Source of the DNA: Cymbidium sinense
Taxonomy: Eukaryota > Streptophyta > Magnoliopsida > Asparagales > Orchidaceae
Direction: 5' to 3'
Length of the DNA stretch: 64,000 nucleotides
Assembly: GCA_021442155.1 (NCBI GenBank)
Contig: CM038215.1
Location: forward strand, 3,930,976 to 3,994,975
The notes under the pieces were generated by a model. It did not search any database. It worked only from the letters and a program-made list of their open reading frames with translations, and had not been told where the DNA came from. A program made the position numbers and the translations under genes. Shown piece after piece: positions 1 through 13,114 of this stretch; the first letter of the stretch is position 1, and the number at the start of each line of letters is the position of its first letter.

Positions 1-1335
1 TAATTACCAATGTCAGAATCAGTGTTTCACTCAAGAATTTTAGCCACATTCAAGTTATAATTTAAATCCTCATTCTCATCAATTACTGCTGGCAAAGAAG
101 TAGGAATAGACTCAATAGAGAATGAATCATCATTTTTTTAGCCTCTTTGAATTTGGAATTAGCCATAATAGGCATATTCTCATGTAAAGAAAGGTTGTTG
201 GGAAAACCATCTTTTTCAATAATATTAGTACCTTTGTCATGGTCGGAATGAGAAGCAGAATCAACAATTTAAGGAACATCAAAAGATTCCAAAGAATCTA
301 ACCTAATATCAACATTTAAGTTATTTTAGGCACAAAATAGTTTTATTAACTTTATCGAAGCTAATTTAGAGTCATGATCATTCAAAATTTTCTTTTTAAG
401 ATGCGGGTGAAGAACAAAACACTCCGAATTATCATGACCAGGTATCTTCCAATGAGAACAAAAAACCAAAAAATTTTTAAATTCCACCTTTTGTAAATAA
501 CCAAACTTTTTAGATCCAATCTAGACCTCCATAGGATGTTTTTTAGATATGTCAAGTTCAACCAATATATGAGCAATAGAGGGACGGGATCTCACAGTGG
601 TCTCCTGATTGATTTGAAGTGAAAGACCAAAAAGAGCCTCAATAGAAAATAAAACTTGATGGGTAACATAATGGATTCGCATATTTGGAAAAGCTAACCA
701 CACATGAACAATAGGTGATTCATCCTTTATATCAAAAAGGGGAGACCACTTCAACAAATGCATTTGACAGTTAATGACACAATAAGATCGATGTCAGAAA
801 ACTTTGAATAATCAAAATCATTTGTAAGTTAAATTGGAATATGTCTTGGATCAATCAAGCCAATAGAGAAAGCACCCAAAAGTTTAAGGTTATGAAAAAA
901 GGATCGAATCTTGTCCAAATTTGGCCAGTGCGAAGCAAATTTTCAAACCAAAGTAAATTCAAAAGGTTTCGTAAGCTTTTTGACATCAAGATCTGAACAG
1001 ATGATTGCAGACATACCTAAATAAGAAGTAGAAATTAGATTCACCAAGTCATAAGAGGTTGAGCTCTTACCATAAAGTCCATCTTTAAAAGAATTGATAG
1101 TTGGAATGGCATTGGGTTCAGGAATCCAAAAAAAATTGGATGCCCTAGCTGGATCATCTGAATTGGGAGATGTATTCCATGGGTTCGAGGTCACCATAGC
1201 CATATTTAGAAGAGATAAATCACATGAGCAGTCAGAGATTCTAAATGCTCCAGAAAATGGTCAAGAATAATGAAGTATCCACCAAAAATGAGAGATGGCG
1301 ATGCGCTAATGAAATCACCATAGCATCGTAGAGGA
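1..1335 (-). mobile_element. LINE A: L1-type retrotransposon, 5' part with ORF1, cut by the window edge
   Basis: This is the 5' portion of a non-LTR element read on the minus strand. Its coding part is an ORF1 relic, and the satellite resumes at about 1,335. The element runs off the left edge of the window, so ORF2 and the 3' end cannot be seen. It is clearly the same family as LINE C and LINE D, because the PARASNF...SFK(D/E)AL(x)GKS block near the ORF1 start occurs in related form in all three. It lies antisense to the T-rich telomere-like strand, as do the other retro-inserts here. Confidence 0.85.
310..1203 (-). pseudogene. LINE ORF1 (DUF4283 plus zinc knuckle), broken
   Basis: ORF1 of plant L1 elements encodes a nucleic-acid-binding, gag-like protein with an N-terminal DUF4283 domain and a CCHC zinc knuckle; it is thought to package the element RNA. 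Pieces visible in order: residues from MAMVTSNPWN and PARASNF through GKSS to LTKPFEFTLV (1203-943), then a frame change, then LLKWSPLF with the conserved VWLAFPNMRIHYVT stretch (about 760-521), then GSKKFGY and a knuckle at 419-460. The knuckle is spaced C-x2-W-x4-H-x4-C, so the second cysteine is tryptophan (TGG). At least two frame breaks separate the parts, so it cannot be expressed as one protein. Confidence 0.85.
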
Positions 1336-4300
1336 GAACTAAGGTTATCGAGTTTAGGTTTCTAGTGTTTAGGGTTTAGGTTTTAGTTAAGTTTAGGGTT
1401 TAGGTTTACGTTTAGGTTTTATTTTAGGTTTAGGTTTAGGGTTTAGGGTTTAAGTTTAGGTTTTAGGTTTAGGTTTAGGTTTAGGTTTAGGTTTAATTTT
1501 TAATTTAGGTTTAGGTTTAGGTTCATGTTTAGGGTTTAGGGTTTAGGGTTTAGAGTTTAGTGTTTAGGGTTTAGGGTTTTAGTGTTTAGGGTTTTATGCT
1601 TTAGGTAGTATTTAGGGTTTAGGGTTTAGGGTTTAGGGTTTATGGTTATTTTAGGGTTTAAGATTTAAGATGTAAGGTTTAGGGTTTTTTAGGGTTTAGG
1701 ATTTAAGGTTTAGGGTTAGTTTTAAGGTTTAGGTTTTATGATTTAGTGTTTATGGTCTAGGGTTTAGCATTTTGATTTTTTTTAAATGAAGTAAACTAGT
1801 TGGTTTAGGTTTATTTAGTTTATTTTATATTTTTATTTACATTTTTTTAGTTTAGTTTATTTATTTTAGTTTAGGTTTTTCATTTTACTTTATATTTTAA
1901 TTTTAGGTTTTGGTTTATGTTTATTTTTTAGTTTAGTTTTATTTTTATTTTATTTTTTAGGTTTAGGTATATATTTGTTTTTAGGTTTAGGTTTTGGTTT
2001 TTATTTTATTTTTTTAGGTTTAGGTTTTAGGTTTTTATTTTAGGTTTTATTTTTAATTTAAGTTTAGGTTTATTTTGGGTTTATTATATTTTATTTAGTT
2101 TATGGTTTAGGTTTAGTTTATTTAAGGCTTAGGTTTTACTTATTTTTCTTTAGTTTATTATAGTTTAGGTTTAGGATTATTTTATTTGGCTTTTTAATAT
2201 TTTGATTTTAGGTTTAAGTTTTTTTTTTAGTTTAGGGTTTAGGTTTTAGGTTTTATCTTTTATTTATTTTTAGGTTTATTTGTTAGGTTTAGGTTTTTAT
2301 TTAGCTTATATTTTATTTTATTTTTAGTGTATTTGGTTTTTATTTTAATTAAGATTTTTATTCTTAAGTTTATTTTATTTTTAAGTTTAATTTAGGTTTT
2401 TATTCATTTTATTTAATCTATTTTTATTAGTTTATTTTTTATTTTTATGTTTAGGTTTAGGTTTTTATTTATGTTTTTATTTTATTTTAATTTTATATTT
2501 TATTTAGGTTTAGGTTTTTTTATATATTTTATTTTTATGTTTTATTTAATTTAGGTTTAGGTTTTTAGGTTTTTAGGGTTTAAGGTTGAGGGTTTAGCCT
2601 TTGGGGTTTTAGGGTTTATGGTTAGGGATTAGGGTTTAGGGTTTAGTGTTTAGGCTTTAGGATTTAGGGTTTTAAGGTTTAGGGTTTAGGGTTTATGATT
2701 TAGGGTTTAGGGTAAGCTTAGGGTTTAGAGTTTTTTTTTTAATTAGGTAAACTAATAGGTTTAGGTTTATTTAGTTTATCTTATTTATTTTTTTATTTAT
2801 TTTAGTTTATTTTATTATTTTATTATTTTTATTTTTACTTTTAAATTTTATTTAATTTAGCTTATTTATTTTAGTTTATTTTTTAGGTTTAGGTTTATTT
2901 TTAAGTGTAGTTTTATTTTTATTTTATTTTTTTAGGTTTAGGTTTCAGGTTTTTATTTTAGGTTTATTTTTAGGTTTTATTTTTTAGTTTATATTTTAGT
3001 TCAGTTTTAGTTTACTTTATTTTATTTAGTTTCGATTTAGGTTTAGGTTTATGTTTTATTTATTTTAGTTAGGTTTATTTTAGTTTAGGTTTAGGTTTAT
3101 TTTAATTTCTTTATTTCATTTTTATTTTAGGTTTAAGTTTTTTTTAAGTTTTGGTTTTAAGTTTTATTGTTTATTTATTTTTTTAGGTTTTATTTTTTAG
3201 GATTTTATAGGTTTTATTTTATTTTAGGTTTACTTTAGGTTTATTTTATTTTTTTTTTATTTTATGCTTTTTTTTATTTATTTAGGTTTTTTTTATTCTT
3301 AGGTTTATTTTGGGTTTTTTTTTAGTTTATGGTTTGGTTTTAAAAAAAAAAAAGTTAAATAAATAGGTTTAGGTTTATTTAGTTTATTTTTTATTTATTT
3401 TAGTTTATTTTATTGTTAATTTTTATTTAAGAATATTTTTATTTTTACTTAGTTTACTTTATTTATTTTTGTTTTAGTTTTTTATTTTATTTTTTAGGTT
3501 TAAGTTTAAGTTTAGGTTTATTTTTTAGTTTAGTTTTCTTTTTATTTTATTTTTTAGGTTTAGGTTTAGGTTTAGATTTTTATTTTATCATTTTAGGTTT
3601 AGGTTTTAGGTTATTTTAGGTTTTAATTTTTTAGTTTTGGCTTAGGTTTATTTTAGTTTATTTTATTTTATTTAGTTTAGGTTTAGGTTTAGGTTTAGTT
3701 TATTTTATGTTTAGGTTTAGATTTTATTTCTTTTAGTTTAGTTTATTTTAGTTTAGGTTTAGGTTTATTATATTTTTATTTTAGGTTTCAGTTTTTTTTT
3801 TTAGTTTAGGGTTTAAGTGTTATTTTTACTTATTTTTAGATTTGTTTTTTAGGTTCAGGTTTTTATTTGGTTTTTATTTTGTTTTATCTTAGGTTTATTT
3901 TATTTTTATTTTAGGTTTAGTTTTTATTTTTAGGTTTATTTTATTTTTTTATTTAGTTTAAGATATTATTTATTTTATTTTAGTTTAGTTTTTAATTCCT
4001 TTTTTATTTTATTTTTAGTTTTAGGTTTAGGCTTAGGTTGAAGTTTAGATTTTAGTTTAGTTTTTTATTTTATTTTATTTTCTTATTTAGGTTTATGTTT
4101 TAAGGTTTAGGTATATGGTTTGTGGTTTAGGATTTTAGGGTTTTGGGTTTTGGGTTTTGTTAGGGTTTAGGGCTTTTAGGGATTAGGGTTTAGGGATTAG
4201 GTTTTAGGTTTAGGGTTTAGGTTTTTGTTTAGGGTATAGGATTTAGGGTTTATGGTTTAGGGTTTAAAGTTTTTTTTAACAAAGTTTAGGGTTTAGGGTT

Positions 4301-6904
4301 TATTGTTTAGGGTTTAGGATTTTATGGTTTAGGTTTTAGGGTTTAGGTTTTAAGGTTTAAGGTTTAGGGTTTAGTGTTTTGGGTTTTATGGTTTAGGGTT
4401 GTAGGTTTAGGGTTATAGGTTTAGGGTTTAGTAGTTTTATTTAAGTTTTATTTTTTTTATTTTTTGTAAATTAAGTAAATGGTATGGTTATATTTATTTA
4501 GTTTTTTTTTATTATTTTAGTTTATTTTATTTTAGTTTATTTAGGTTTATTTTATTTTATTTAGTTTAGTTTATTTATTTTTAGTTTAGGTTTTTTATTT
4601 ATTTTATTTTTTAGGTTTACATTTAAGTTTAGGTTTATTTTTAGTTTATTTTTATTTTAATTTTATTTTTTTGGTTTTGGTTTAATTTTTTATTTTTAGC
4701 TTTAGGCTTAAGTTTTTATTTTATTTTTTTAGGTTTAGGTTTTAGGTTTATATTTTAGGTCTATTTTTAAGATTTATCTTTTAGTTTAGTTTTAAGTTTA
4801 TTTTTAGTTTATTTAATTTTATTTAGTTTGGGGTTAGGTGTTGGTTTAGTTAATTTTAGGTTTAGGTTTAAGTTTTATTAATTTTAGTTTAGGTATAGGT
4901 ATAGGTTTTTTTTATTTTAGCATTTTGGTTTTTCTTTTTATTTATTTTTAGGTTTATTTTTTAGGTTTAGGTTTTTATTTAGTTTTTATTTTATTTTATT
5001 TTGGGTTTATTTTATTTTTATTTTAGGTTTAGTTTTTATTGTATTTAAGCTTTTTACTTTAAGGTTTATTTTATTTTTTAATTTAGTTTAGGCTTTTATT
5101 TATTTTATTTTAGTTTAGTTTTTATTTTTAAGTTTATGTTTAGGTTTAGATTTTTATTTCATTTTATTTTATTTATTTTATTTTTAGGTTTTATTTAGTT
5201 TAGGTTTAGGTTTTTAGGTTTTTAGGTTTTTAGGGTTTAGGGTTTAGGGTTTAGGGTTTAAGGTTTGGTGTTTAACATTTATGGTTGTAGGTTTAAGGTT
5301 GTAGGTTTTAGGGTTTAGGATTTAGGGTTTAGGGTTTAGGGTATAAGGTTTTAGGTTTAAGGGTTTAGGGTTGTAGGTTTTGGGTTTATGGTTCATTTTA
5401 GGGTTTAGGGTTTGGTTTTTTTTATTTTATTTTTATTTTATTTTTGATTTTTTTTTAAATTATGTAAACTAGTAGGTTTGTGTTTATTTAGTTTATTTTA
5501 TTTATTTATTTTAGTTTATTTTGTTTTTATTTTTATTTAGGTTTATATTTATATTTATTTAGTTTAGTTTATTTAAATTTGGTTTATTTATTTTAGTTTA
5601 GATTTTGTTATTGTAGTTCATTTTTTAAGATTAGGTTTATTTTTTAGTTTAGTTTTATTTTATTTTATTTTTTAGGTTTAGGTTTTAATTTATATTTTAG
5701 GTTTAGGTTTAAGTTTTTATTTTATTTTTTTAGGTTTAGGTTTTAAGTTTTTATTTTAGGTTTACTTTTAGGTTTTATTTTTTTTAGTTTTTATTATTTT
5801 ATTCAGTTTAGGTTTAGGTTTAGGTTTAGTGTATTTTAGTTTAGTTTATTTTAGTTTAGGTTTAGGTTAATTTTATTTTTATTTTAGGTTTAGGTTTTTA
5901 TTTTAGCTTAGGGTTTAGGATTTATTTTTTATTTATTTTTAGGTTTTATTTTATGGTTTATTTTCTAGGTTCAGGTTTTTATTTAGTTTTTATTTTATTT
6001 TATTTTAGGTTAATTTAAACTTTATTTTAGGTTTAATTTTTATTTTATATAGGTTTTTTCTTTTCTAATTTATTTTAGGTTTTAATTTTTTTATTTTGGT
6101 TTAGTATTAATTTTTTATTTTTTATTTTTGGATTTAAGTTTAAGTTTAGGTTGTAGTCTATGTTTTTATTTTTCTTTTTATGGTTTAGGTTTAGCTTTAG
6201 GTATAGGTTTATTTTATTTTATTTAGGTTTAGGTTTTTTTATTTATTTTATTTTTAGATTTTATTTAGTTTATGTTTAGGTTTATTTTTAATTTATTTTA
6301 TTTTATTTTTAGTTTTTATTTAGTTTTATTTTTTATTTATTTTTAGGTTTTATTTTTAGAATTATATTTTAGGTTTAGGCTTTTATTTAGTTTTTATTTT
6401 ATTTTATTTTAATTTTATTTTCATTTCATCTTAAGATTAGTTTTAATTTTATTTAAGTTTTTCATTTTTAGGTGTATTTTATTTTTTAGTTTAATTTAGG
6501 TTTTTATTTATTGTATTTTAGTTTAATTTAGGTTTTTAGGTTTTTAGGTTTTTAGGGTTTAGGGTTTAGGGTTTATGGTTTAGGGTTTATGGTTTAGGGT
6601 TTATGGGGTTTTAGGGGTTAGGGTTTAGGGGTTAGGGTTTAGAGGTTAGGGTTAGGGTTTAGAGTTTAGGGTTTAGGGTTTAGTGTTTAGGCATTAAGGT
6701 TTATAGTTTATGGTTTAAGGTTTAGGTTTTAGGGTTAGCTTAGGGTTGAGGGTTAGTTTAGGGTTTACGATTTAGGCTTTAGTGTTTTGGGATTTTAGGG
6801 TTTTGGGTTAGTGTTAGGGATTAGGGTTTAGGTTTGAAGGTTTAGGGTTTAGAGTTTATTTTTTAGGGTTTAGGATTTAGGGTTTTCTATATTAGGGTTT
6901 AGGG
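1336..6904 (+). repeat. Degenerate telomere-like satellite, block 1
   Basis: Long stretch of TTTAGGG, TTTAGG and T-rich derivatives, nearly free of C on this strand. G-rich heads lie near 1.36-1.75, 2.57-2.73, 4.1-4.43, 5.2-5.42 and 6.54-6.9 kb, alternating with T-rich tails. The unit tag (a variant of AAATTAAGTAAACTGGTAGG) occurs near 1783, 2741, 3345, 4467 and 5456, which gives units of 0.6-1.1 kb. Perfect TTTAGGG runs are short, at most about four or five units (for example 1611-1640). That argues for an old interstitial array, not a functional chromosome end. No gene is visible. Confidence 0.9.
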
Positions 6905-7378
6905 TTTTTATTTTTGTTTTAAGAAAATTGATTCAACATTTCTTCTGATTTCATCAACCAAGTAACACACCAAGTTTACTAAGATACAAGTGACGACATA
7001 GATAAAAAATGAGCATGCATAAAGTAAATGAAAAACCATAGATAACTAGAATCGTCTCTACTGTAAAGACAAAGTTCCATAAGCAGTAGTTCGGATTGGT
7101 AGTTCTTTAGTTTCTCCAGTTCCCATCAGAACCACCCCAGCATCTCGAGTAATGGGATCCACCATCATATCCCCGATCTCTCCCTCCACCACCAGCACGT
7201 TTGTAACCTCTATCCCTGCTCTTGCCTCCATAACCACAACTATGCCGACCACCACCTCCATATCCACCAGCACCTCCAAATCCCCCACCACCACTGCGAT
7301 AAACATCGCCTCCACATTCGCCTCCATGGGATGAGCCTAGTTGACATGTTCTGGTCAAGGTTCTCCTGATTCTTATGG
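6905..7378 (-). pseudogene. GRP copy 1: retrocopy fragment of a glycine-rich RNA-binding protein, best preserved
   Basis: Antisense fragment of a plant glycine-rich RNA-binding protein mRNA. From 7343 down to 7107 it still reads as an open Gly-rich tail containing SGGGGFGGAGGYGGGG, GGGGRDRGYDGGS and the terminal SDGNWRN, followed by a stop. This is the C-terminus I associate with plant GR-RBPs, which bind RNA through an N-terminal RRM. Downstream (7106-6905) is about 200 bp of AT-rich 3' UTR ending in an A-rich scar (T-run on + near 6908-6920). The RRM is absent except perhaps its last residues near 7,350, so this cannot be a working gene. It is the least damaged of 14 related copies. Confidence 0.85.
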
Positions 7379-8270
7379 TTTAGGTTTATTAGGTTTTAGG
7401 GTTTAAAATTATTTTTATATTTACTTTGTTACTTTAGGTTAGGTTTAGGGTTTAGGGTTTTTTTTAATTAAGAAAACCAATAGGTTTAGGTTTATTTAGG
7501 TTATTTTTTATTTATTTTAGTTTATTTTATTTTTTATTTTTATTTATGTTTATTTTTTAGTTTTATTTAATTTAGCTTATTTATTTTGGGTTTATCTATT
7601 TTAGTTTAAGTTTTTTATTTTAGTTTATTTTGTTTATGTAAGTTTATGCTTATTTTTAATTTAGTCTAATTTTTATTTTTTATTTTTTTAGGTTTAGGTT
7701 TCTTTTTTTATTAGGTTTAGGTTTTATTATATATTTTTTAGGTTTAGGTTTAGGTTTTATTTTAGGTTTATTTTTAGGTTTTATTTTTTAGAGTAGGTTT
7801 AGGTTTATTTCTACTTTATTTTATTTTACTTAGTTTAGGGTTTAGGTTTAGTTAATTTTATGTTTATGTTTAGGTTTTATTTTTAAATTTTAGTTTATTT
7901 TAGTTTAAGTTTAGGTTCATTTTAGTCTATTTATTTTAGGTGTAGGTTTTTTTTTAAGTTTATGGTTTGGGTTTTATATTTTATTTATTTTTATGATTAT
8001 CTTTTAGGTTAGGTTTTTATTAACTTTTTATTTTTTATTTTAGGTTTATCTTATTTTTATTTTATGTTTTATCTTATTTAGGTTATTTATTTATAGATTT
8101 ATTTTATTTTTTTAGTTTAATTTAAGTTATTATTTATTTTATTTTATTTTAGTTTAATTTTTATTTTTTATATTATTTTTTTTAGGTTTAGGTTTATTTA
8201 TTTATTTTGTTTTTAGTTTTTATTTAGTTTATGTTTACGTTTTTAGCTTTTTAGGGTTTAAGGTTTAGGG
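7379..8270 (+). repeat. Degenerate telomere-like satellite, block 2
   Basis: One higher-order unit. It begins with a short G-rich head after the GRP fragment and carries the tag near 7465 (AATTAAGAAAACCAATAGG). The rest is a T-rich tail to the LINE B junction. The last telomere motif before that junction is an intact TTTAGGG at about 8264-8270. Confidence 0.88.
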
Positions 8271-10395
8271 TTTTTTTTTATTTTTTTATTTTTTTTTATT
8301 TTTAGGAAACCCCATTATCTAGGTATTTTATTAGGATTACAAGATCCGGATAAACTAGAATTTTTTAGAGCTACAATAGTAGTAAATCCCCATCTAAGTA
8401 CATCCAAAAGCAAGAGAAAACATTTAGATACAATATATTTTTAATAATCGAAAGGAAGATTAAGGTTCGATGGTTGTAGAGAGCTTGGTAATATTAGAGA
8501 ACAAGGAGAATCACAGCAAGTGACACTTTAGGAGATTAGGGTAAAGTTACAAATAGAGATAAATGAAAATAATAGCGTAATAAGGAAAGTTGATAAAGAA
8601 GGTTTAGGGCTCAATCACACCAAATTGGCGGATGATTGAGCATCCAAACTTCATTAGAAGGGTTACATCACATGAGCTACTACCATAAGGGAATGAAAAC
8701 ATCACAAATCATAACAAACAGTGAGGAGGCAACAGGTTGTTGATAGTCTTATGAACTTTATTGCAATCTTAAACACAATCATATTTAAAATAGAGGTAAT
8801 TTAAATGGTAAGTTTCATTCAAGAAAGATATCAATATAGTCATACAGAGTATATAAACATAGGGGGTCATCTTAGGAGCCTCATATTTGAAAGGTTTAGG
8901 GATGAGATAACTTTGCGATCGTAATCAAGTCAATGATCTTATAGTTGACCTTTCATAGTATATAATTGAAACTTTAGGAAACATTTTTTTATGTCCATAT
9001 GAGTAATTGGAGAAAGATAATTGTAAGGAAGGGATAGCTCAACACGAAAAAGGGTTCAACCAACCAAAACTAACAACAAGTAAGACATTTAGCTCATTTA
9101 TGGTTTTAGTCAAAATTCAAATAATCCATACAGATAACCAAGAGAATAAGACAACAAAAGGAACTTTAACACCACTCTTTTAGAATAGACTAAAATAGCA
9201 CAAACCAAATTTGATAGAGATAGGAATACAATAGTCAAATTATAGCATTAGGATGAACATCAACGTAAATAACCATCTAAAGCCAACCCCAATAGTAAAA
9301 CAAGTAATGCAACAATGTAAAATAGAATGCAGATAGGACAATGGATAACCAAAGCAAAAATAGCCAAGATAGAACAATGAAGATGGCAACATTGAGGCAG
9401 GAAGGACTATAGATTGGCCATAAAACCTCCCAATAGTAGATATTTTAGCGATATCTTGAAGGATAGACAAAATCTCAAAACCATCACCATAGCATCAAGC
9501 GTAAATGTTTCTTAATGAAGGACACAGAAATCTTACATAGAAGGAGCCAACAAGGGTGGCGGATAAAAAGCGAAATTTAGACATGAAATAATCAAAACAA
9601 CAAAAACCGGTTATAATGCCTCCCATCCAATATAACAACAGCATAGTTTATCAGAGAGAATGAAAGAAACATAGTAGATATGATAGGTCACATTAGTCCG
9701 ACGATAAGCAACTAAGACCAAAAGTTCAAAGCAAAGTCCACCAAGCAATTAACATCATTTTGAACAAGGTAAAAGACACAATTAGGTAAATAGTTTAAGA
9801 CCAACAAGGTGAGTAATTATATATAGTAAATGGAAGGATAGATAATGAATAGAGCAAATTACATTAGGTCGGTTTAAGGATCACCATAATACACTTAGGA
9901 TAGTGACTTAATAACCAATAGGATTAATAATCATTATGCTTATAAGATAAACCATTGATTTGATAACAGGATATTTAAATGGATATTTAGGCATGTTCAA
10001 CATAACAAATGGAGAGAAGAGGGAGGACAAACAACAATCCGGATGTTGGCATCTTTTTACAAGGAAAATAAACCAAAATCAGTGAATACTTTCATTAGGA
10101 TAATGATCCATTAAAATAGCTTTAGGAGACAACAAGATTAAAGCCTTTTTAAACTACCACATAAGGAACATTTAGTAATATTTTATTTTAGGAAATATAG
10201 CTTGCCAAAATAAGGTTTAGTATACCAACCATAGTTTATGATCAAGTAGAACATTTGATAAGGCATAGTGATTTTATTAGAAAGGGTTAAGGATTATTCG
10301 ATAAACCATTTTAGTTTTCTTTAACCATCATTTTACTACCTCTATATTTATTCCCACTATGATAATTTAGTTAGTCCTAGGTATCTAGACTATTT
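8271..10395 (-). mobile_element. LINE B: 5'-truncated copy, 3' UTR only
   Basis: Non-telomeric, A-rich on the + strand. It begins with a T-rich run (8271-8300, the poly(A) tail on the minus strand) and then GGAAACCCC, the same 3' terminus as LINE C at about 18,769. Further shared blocks confirm homology: GGGTTACATCA with GAGCTACTACCA, preceded by ACACCAAATTGG, lie near 8617-8685 here and near 19,150-19,215 in LINE C. No coding domain is left. Open frames inside it, such as 9240-9470 on the minus strand, are hydrophobic translations of T-rich UTR and are not genes. The right edge at about 10,395 passes directly into the array, as expected for 5' truncation during target-primed reverse transcription. 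Confidence 0.75.
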
Positions 10396-13114
10396 ATTGA
10401 TGGTGATGTTTGTTTATTTTAGGTTTAGGTTTAGGTTTATTTTTATTAAGTTTTAGGGTTTAGGTTTATTTTTTAATTTATTTAGTTAATTAGGTTTAGG
10501 TTTAGGGTTTGGGTTTAGGGTTTAGGGTTTAGGGTTAGGGTTTAGGGTTTAGGGTTTAGAGTATAGGGTTTATGGTTTAGGATTTTTTATTTTAGGTTTA
10601 TTTAGGGTTAGAGTTTAGTTTAGGGTTTATTTATTTTAGATTTAGAGTTTAGGGTTAGTTTAGGGTTTAGAGTTTTGGGTTTTAGGTTTATGCTTTTAGA
10701 GTTTAGGGTTTAGTTATTTTAGGGTTTAGAGTTTTTTATTTGGGATATATGTTTAGGTTTAGGTTTAGGGTTTAGTGTTTTAGGTTTATTTATGGTTTAG
10801 GATTTAGGGTTTAGGTTTTTTTTTAAATTTGGTAGGTTTAGGTTTATTTGGTCTATTTAATTTAGTTTATATATTTAAAATTTAAGTATACTTTTTTTTA
10901 TTTAGGTTTATTTTTTATTTTTAGTTAGTTTAGCATATTTATTTTAGGTTTTTTATTTTAGTTTAGTTTTTTGGTTTAGGTTTATTTTTTAGTTGCATTT
11001 TATTTTTATTTTAGTCTTTATGTTTTAGGTTTTATTTTTTATTTTTATGTTTAGGTTTAGGTTTATATTTTATTTTTTTTAGGTTTACTTTTTACGTTTT
11101 AAGTTTAGGTTTATTTTAAAGTTTTATTTTTTAGTTTAGGTTTGGGTTTATATTTTAGTTTACTTTATTTTATCTAGTTTACGTTTAGGTTTTAGTTTAG
11201 GGTTTAGGTTTTTTTTATTTATTTTTGGTTTATTTATGGTTTTTTAGGTTTAGGTTTTTATTTAGTTTTTATTTTATTTTATTTTAGGTTTATTTTAATT
11301 TTCTTTTTATTTTACATTTAGGTTTTATTTTATTTAGATTTCTTTAGGTTTATTTTATTTTTTAGTTTAGTTTTGGTTTTTATTTATTTAATTTTAGTTT
11401 CATTTTTATTTTTTATTTTATTTTACTTTTAGGTTTAGGTTTCAGTTTTGGTTAAGATTTAGGTTTTATTTTAAATTTTTTTTATTATTTTATTTAGGTT
11501 TATGTTTTATTTATTTTATTTTAGGTTTAATTTAGTGTTAGTTTTTAGGTTTTAGGGTTTAGGGTTTAGGTTTAGGTTTAGGTTTGGTTTTAAGTTTAGG
11601 GTTTAGGGTTTAGTTTTAGGGTTTAGGTTAGTTTAGGGTTTAGTTTTATTGATTAGGGTTTAGTTTATTTAAGTTTAGGGTTTAAGGTTTAGGATTTTTT
11701 AGGGTTTATGGTTGTAAGTTTAGGGTTTTGGGTTTTAGGTTTTGGGTTAGTTTTATGGTTTAAGGTTTACGGTTAAGGTTTTTTTATTTTATTATTTTTA
11801 TTTAGGGTTTAGGGTTTAGGCTATAGGGTTTATGGTTAGTTTAGATTTATTTAGGTTTATTTAGGTTTATAGTTAGTTTAGGTTTAGGTTTAGGTTAGGT
11901 TTCTTTTTATTTATTTATTATTTAGGGTTTAGGGTTTATAGCTAGTTTTAGGTTAGTTTAGGGTTTAGTTAGCATTTAGGTTTAGTTTATGGTTTTATTA
12001 GTTTTAGGGTTTAGGGTTTTGGGTTTAGTGTTTAGGATTTAGGGTGTATTTTATTTTTATGTTGGTTTATTTAGTTTATTAGTTTATTTTTTTTTTATTT
12101 TTTATTTAGGTATTTTTATTTTTTATTTAGTTTAATTTATTTATGTTAGGTTTATCTATTTTAGATTAGGTTTTTTACTTTAGTTTATTTTTTAAGTTTT
12201 GGTTCAAGTTTATGTCTATTTTTTAGGTTTAGGTTTATGTTTAGGTTTAGGTTTAGTTTAGGGTTTTATTTAATTTAATTTTTTTATTTTATTTACATTT
12301 AGGTTTTCTTATTTATTTTATTTATGTTTAGGTTTTTATTTATTTTTTATTTTTTAGGTTATATTTAGTTTAGGTTTAGTTTTTTGGTATTTTTGGGTTT
12401 AGGGTTAGGTTTAGGGTTTAGGGTTTTATTTAGGTTTAGGTTTAGGTTTGGGTTTTGGGTTTTGGGTTTATGGTTTAAGGTTTTAGGGTTTTAGGGTTTA
12501 GAGTTTACTGTTTAGTTTTTATGGTTTAGGATTTAGGGTTTAGGGTTAGTTTTAGTGTTTAGGGTTAGGGTTTTTTTATTTTTTTATTTTTTATTTTTTA
12601 TTTTTTATTAGATTAAGTAAACTAGTAGGTTTAGGTTTATTTAGTTTATTTTTTATTTATTTTAGTTATTTTTATATGTTTATTTTTATTTTATATTTAT
12701 TTAAGATTTTATTTAGTTTTTTTTTAGGTTTAGTTTTTTATTTTAAGGTTTTTATTTTTTAGTTTAGTTTATGTTTTTATTTATTTTATTTTTATTTAGT
12801 TTTTAGTTTGTTTCTCTTTTTAGGTTTAGGTTTTAGTTTATTTTTTATTTTATTTTATTTTTCTTATTTATTTTGGTTTAGTTTTATTTATTTATTTTAT
12901 TTCTAGCTTTTATTTAGTTTAGGTTTAAGTTTTTAACATTTTAGGTTTTAGGGTTAGTTTAGGGTTAAGGGTTTAGGGTTTAGGGTATAGAGGTTTAGGT
13001 TAGGTCTTTTAGGGTTTAGGGTTTAGGGTTTAGGGCTAGGTTTTAGGTTTAGGGTTTAGGGTTTAGGTTTTAGGTTTAGGGTTAGTTTTAGTTTAGGGTT
13101 TTGCATTTTTTGGT
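10396..13114 (+). repeat. Degenerate telomere-like satellite, block 3
   Basis: Array with unit tags near 10,828 (a shortened AAATTTGGTAGG) and 12,602 (GATTAAGTAAACTAGTAGG). The head at 10,500-10,560 is among the purest telomeric stretches in the window. Several heads at 11.55-12.05 and 12.38-12.57 kb suggest partly collapsed or rearranged units. No gene is seen. Confidence 0.88.
10505..10554 (+). other. Potential G-quadruplex tract
   Basis: Eight GGG runs in 50 bases, separated by TTTA, TTT or TTA loops and including one vertebrate-type TTAGGG. This is more than the four runs needed for an intramolecular quadruplex on the + strand. Similar but shorter tracts lie near 13,630-13,665, 16,583-16,615, 31,789-31,812, 44,990-45,025, 60,508-60,543 and 61,914-61,944. 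Folding is inferred from the pattern only. Confidence 0.6.

Noticed and set aside
7058..7334. Open frames on both strands over GRP copy 1 (89 aa minus and 60 aa plus)
   Set aside because: They are out-of-frame readings of the Gly-rich CCACC repeat. Only the 7,107-7,358 minus frame matches a GR-RBP tail.
9240..9470. 76 aa minus-strand frame in LINE B
   Set aside because: It lies in the 3' UTR of the LINE and has no domain; it is hydrophobic because the sense strand is T-rich.
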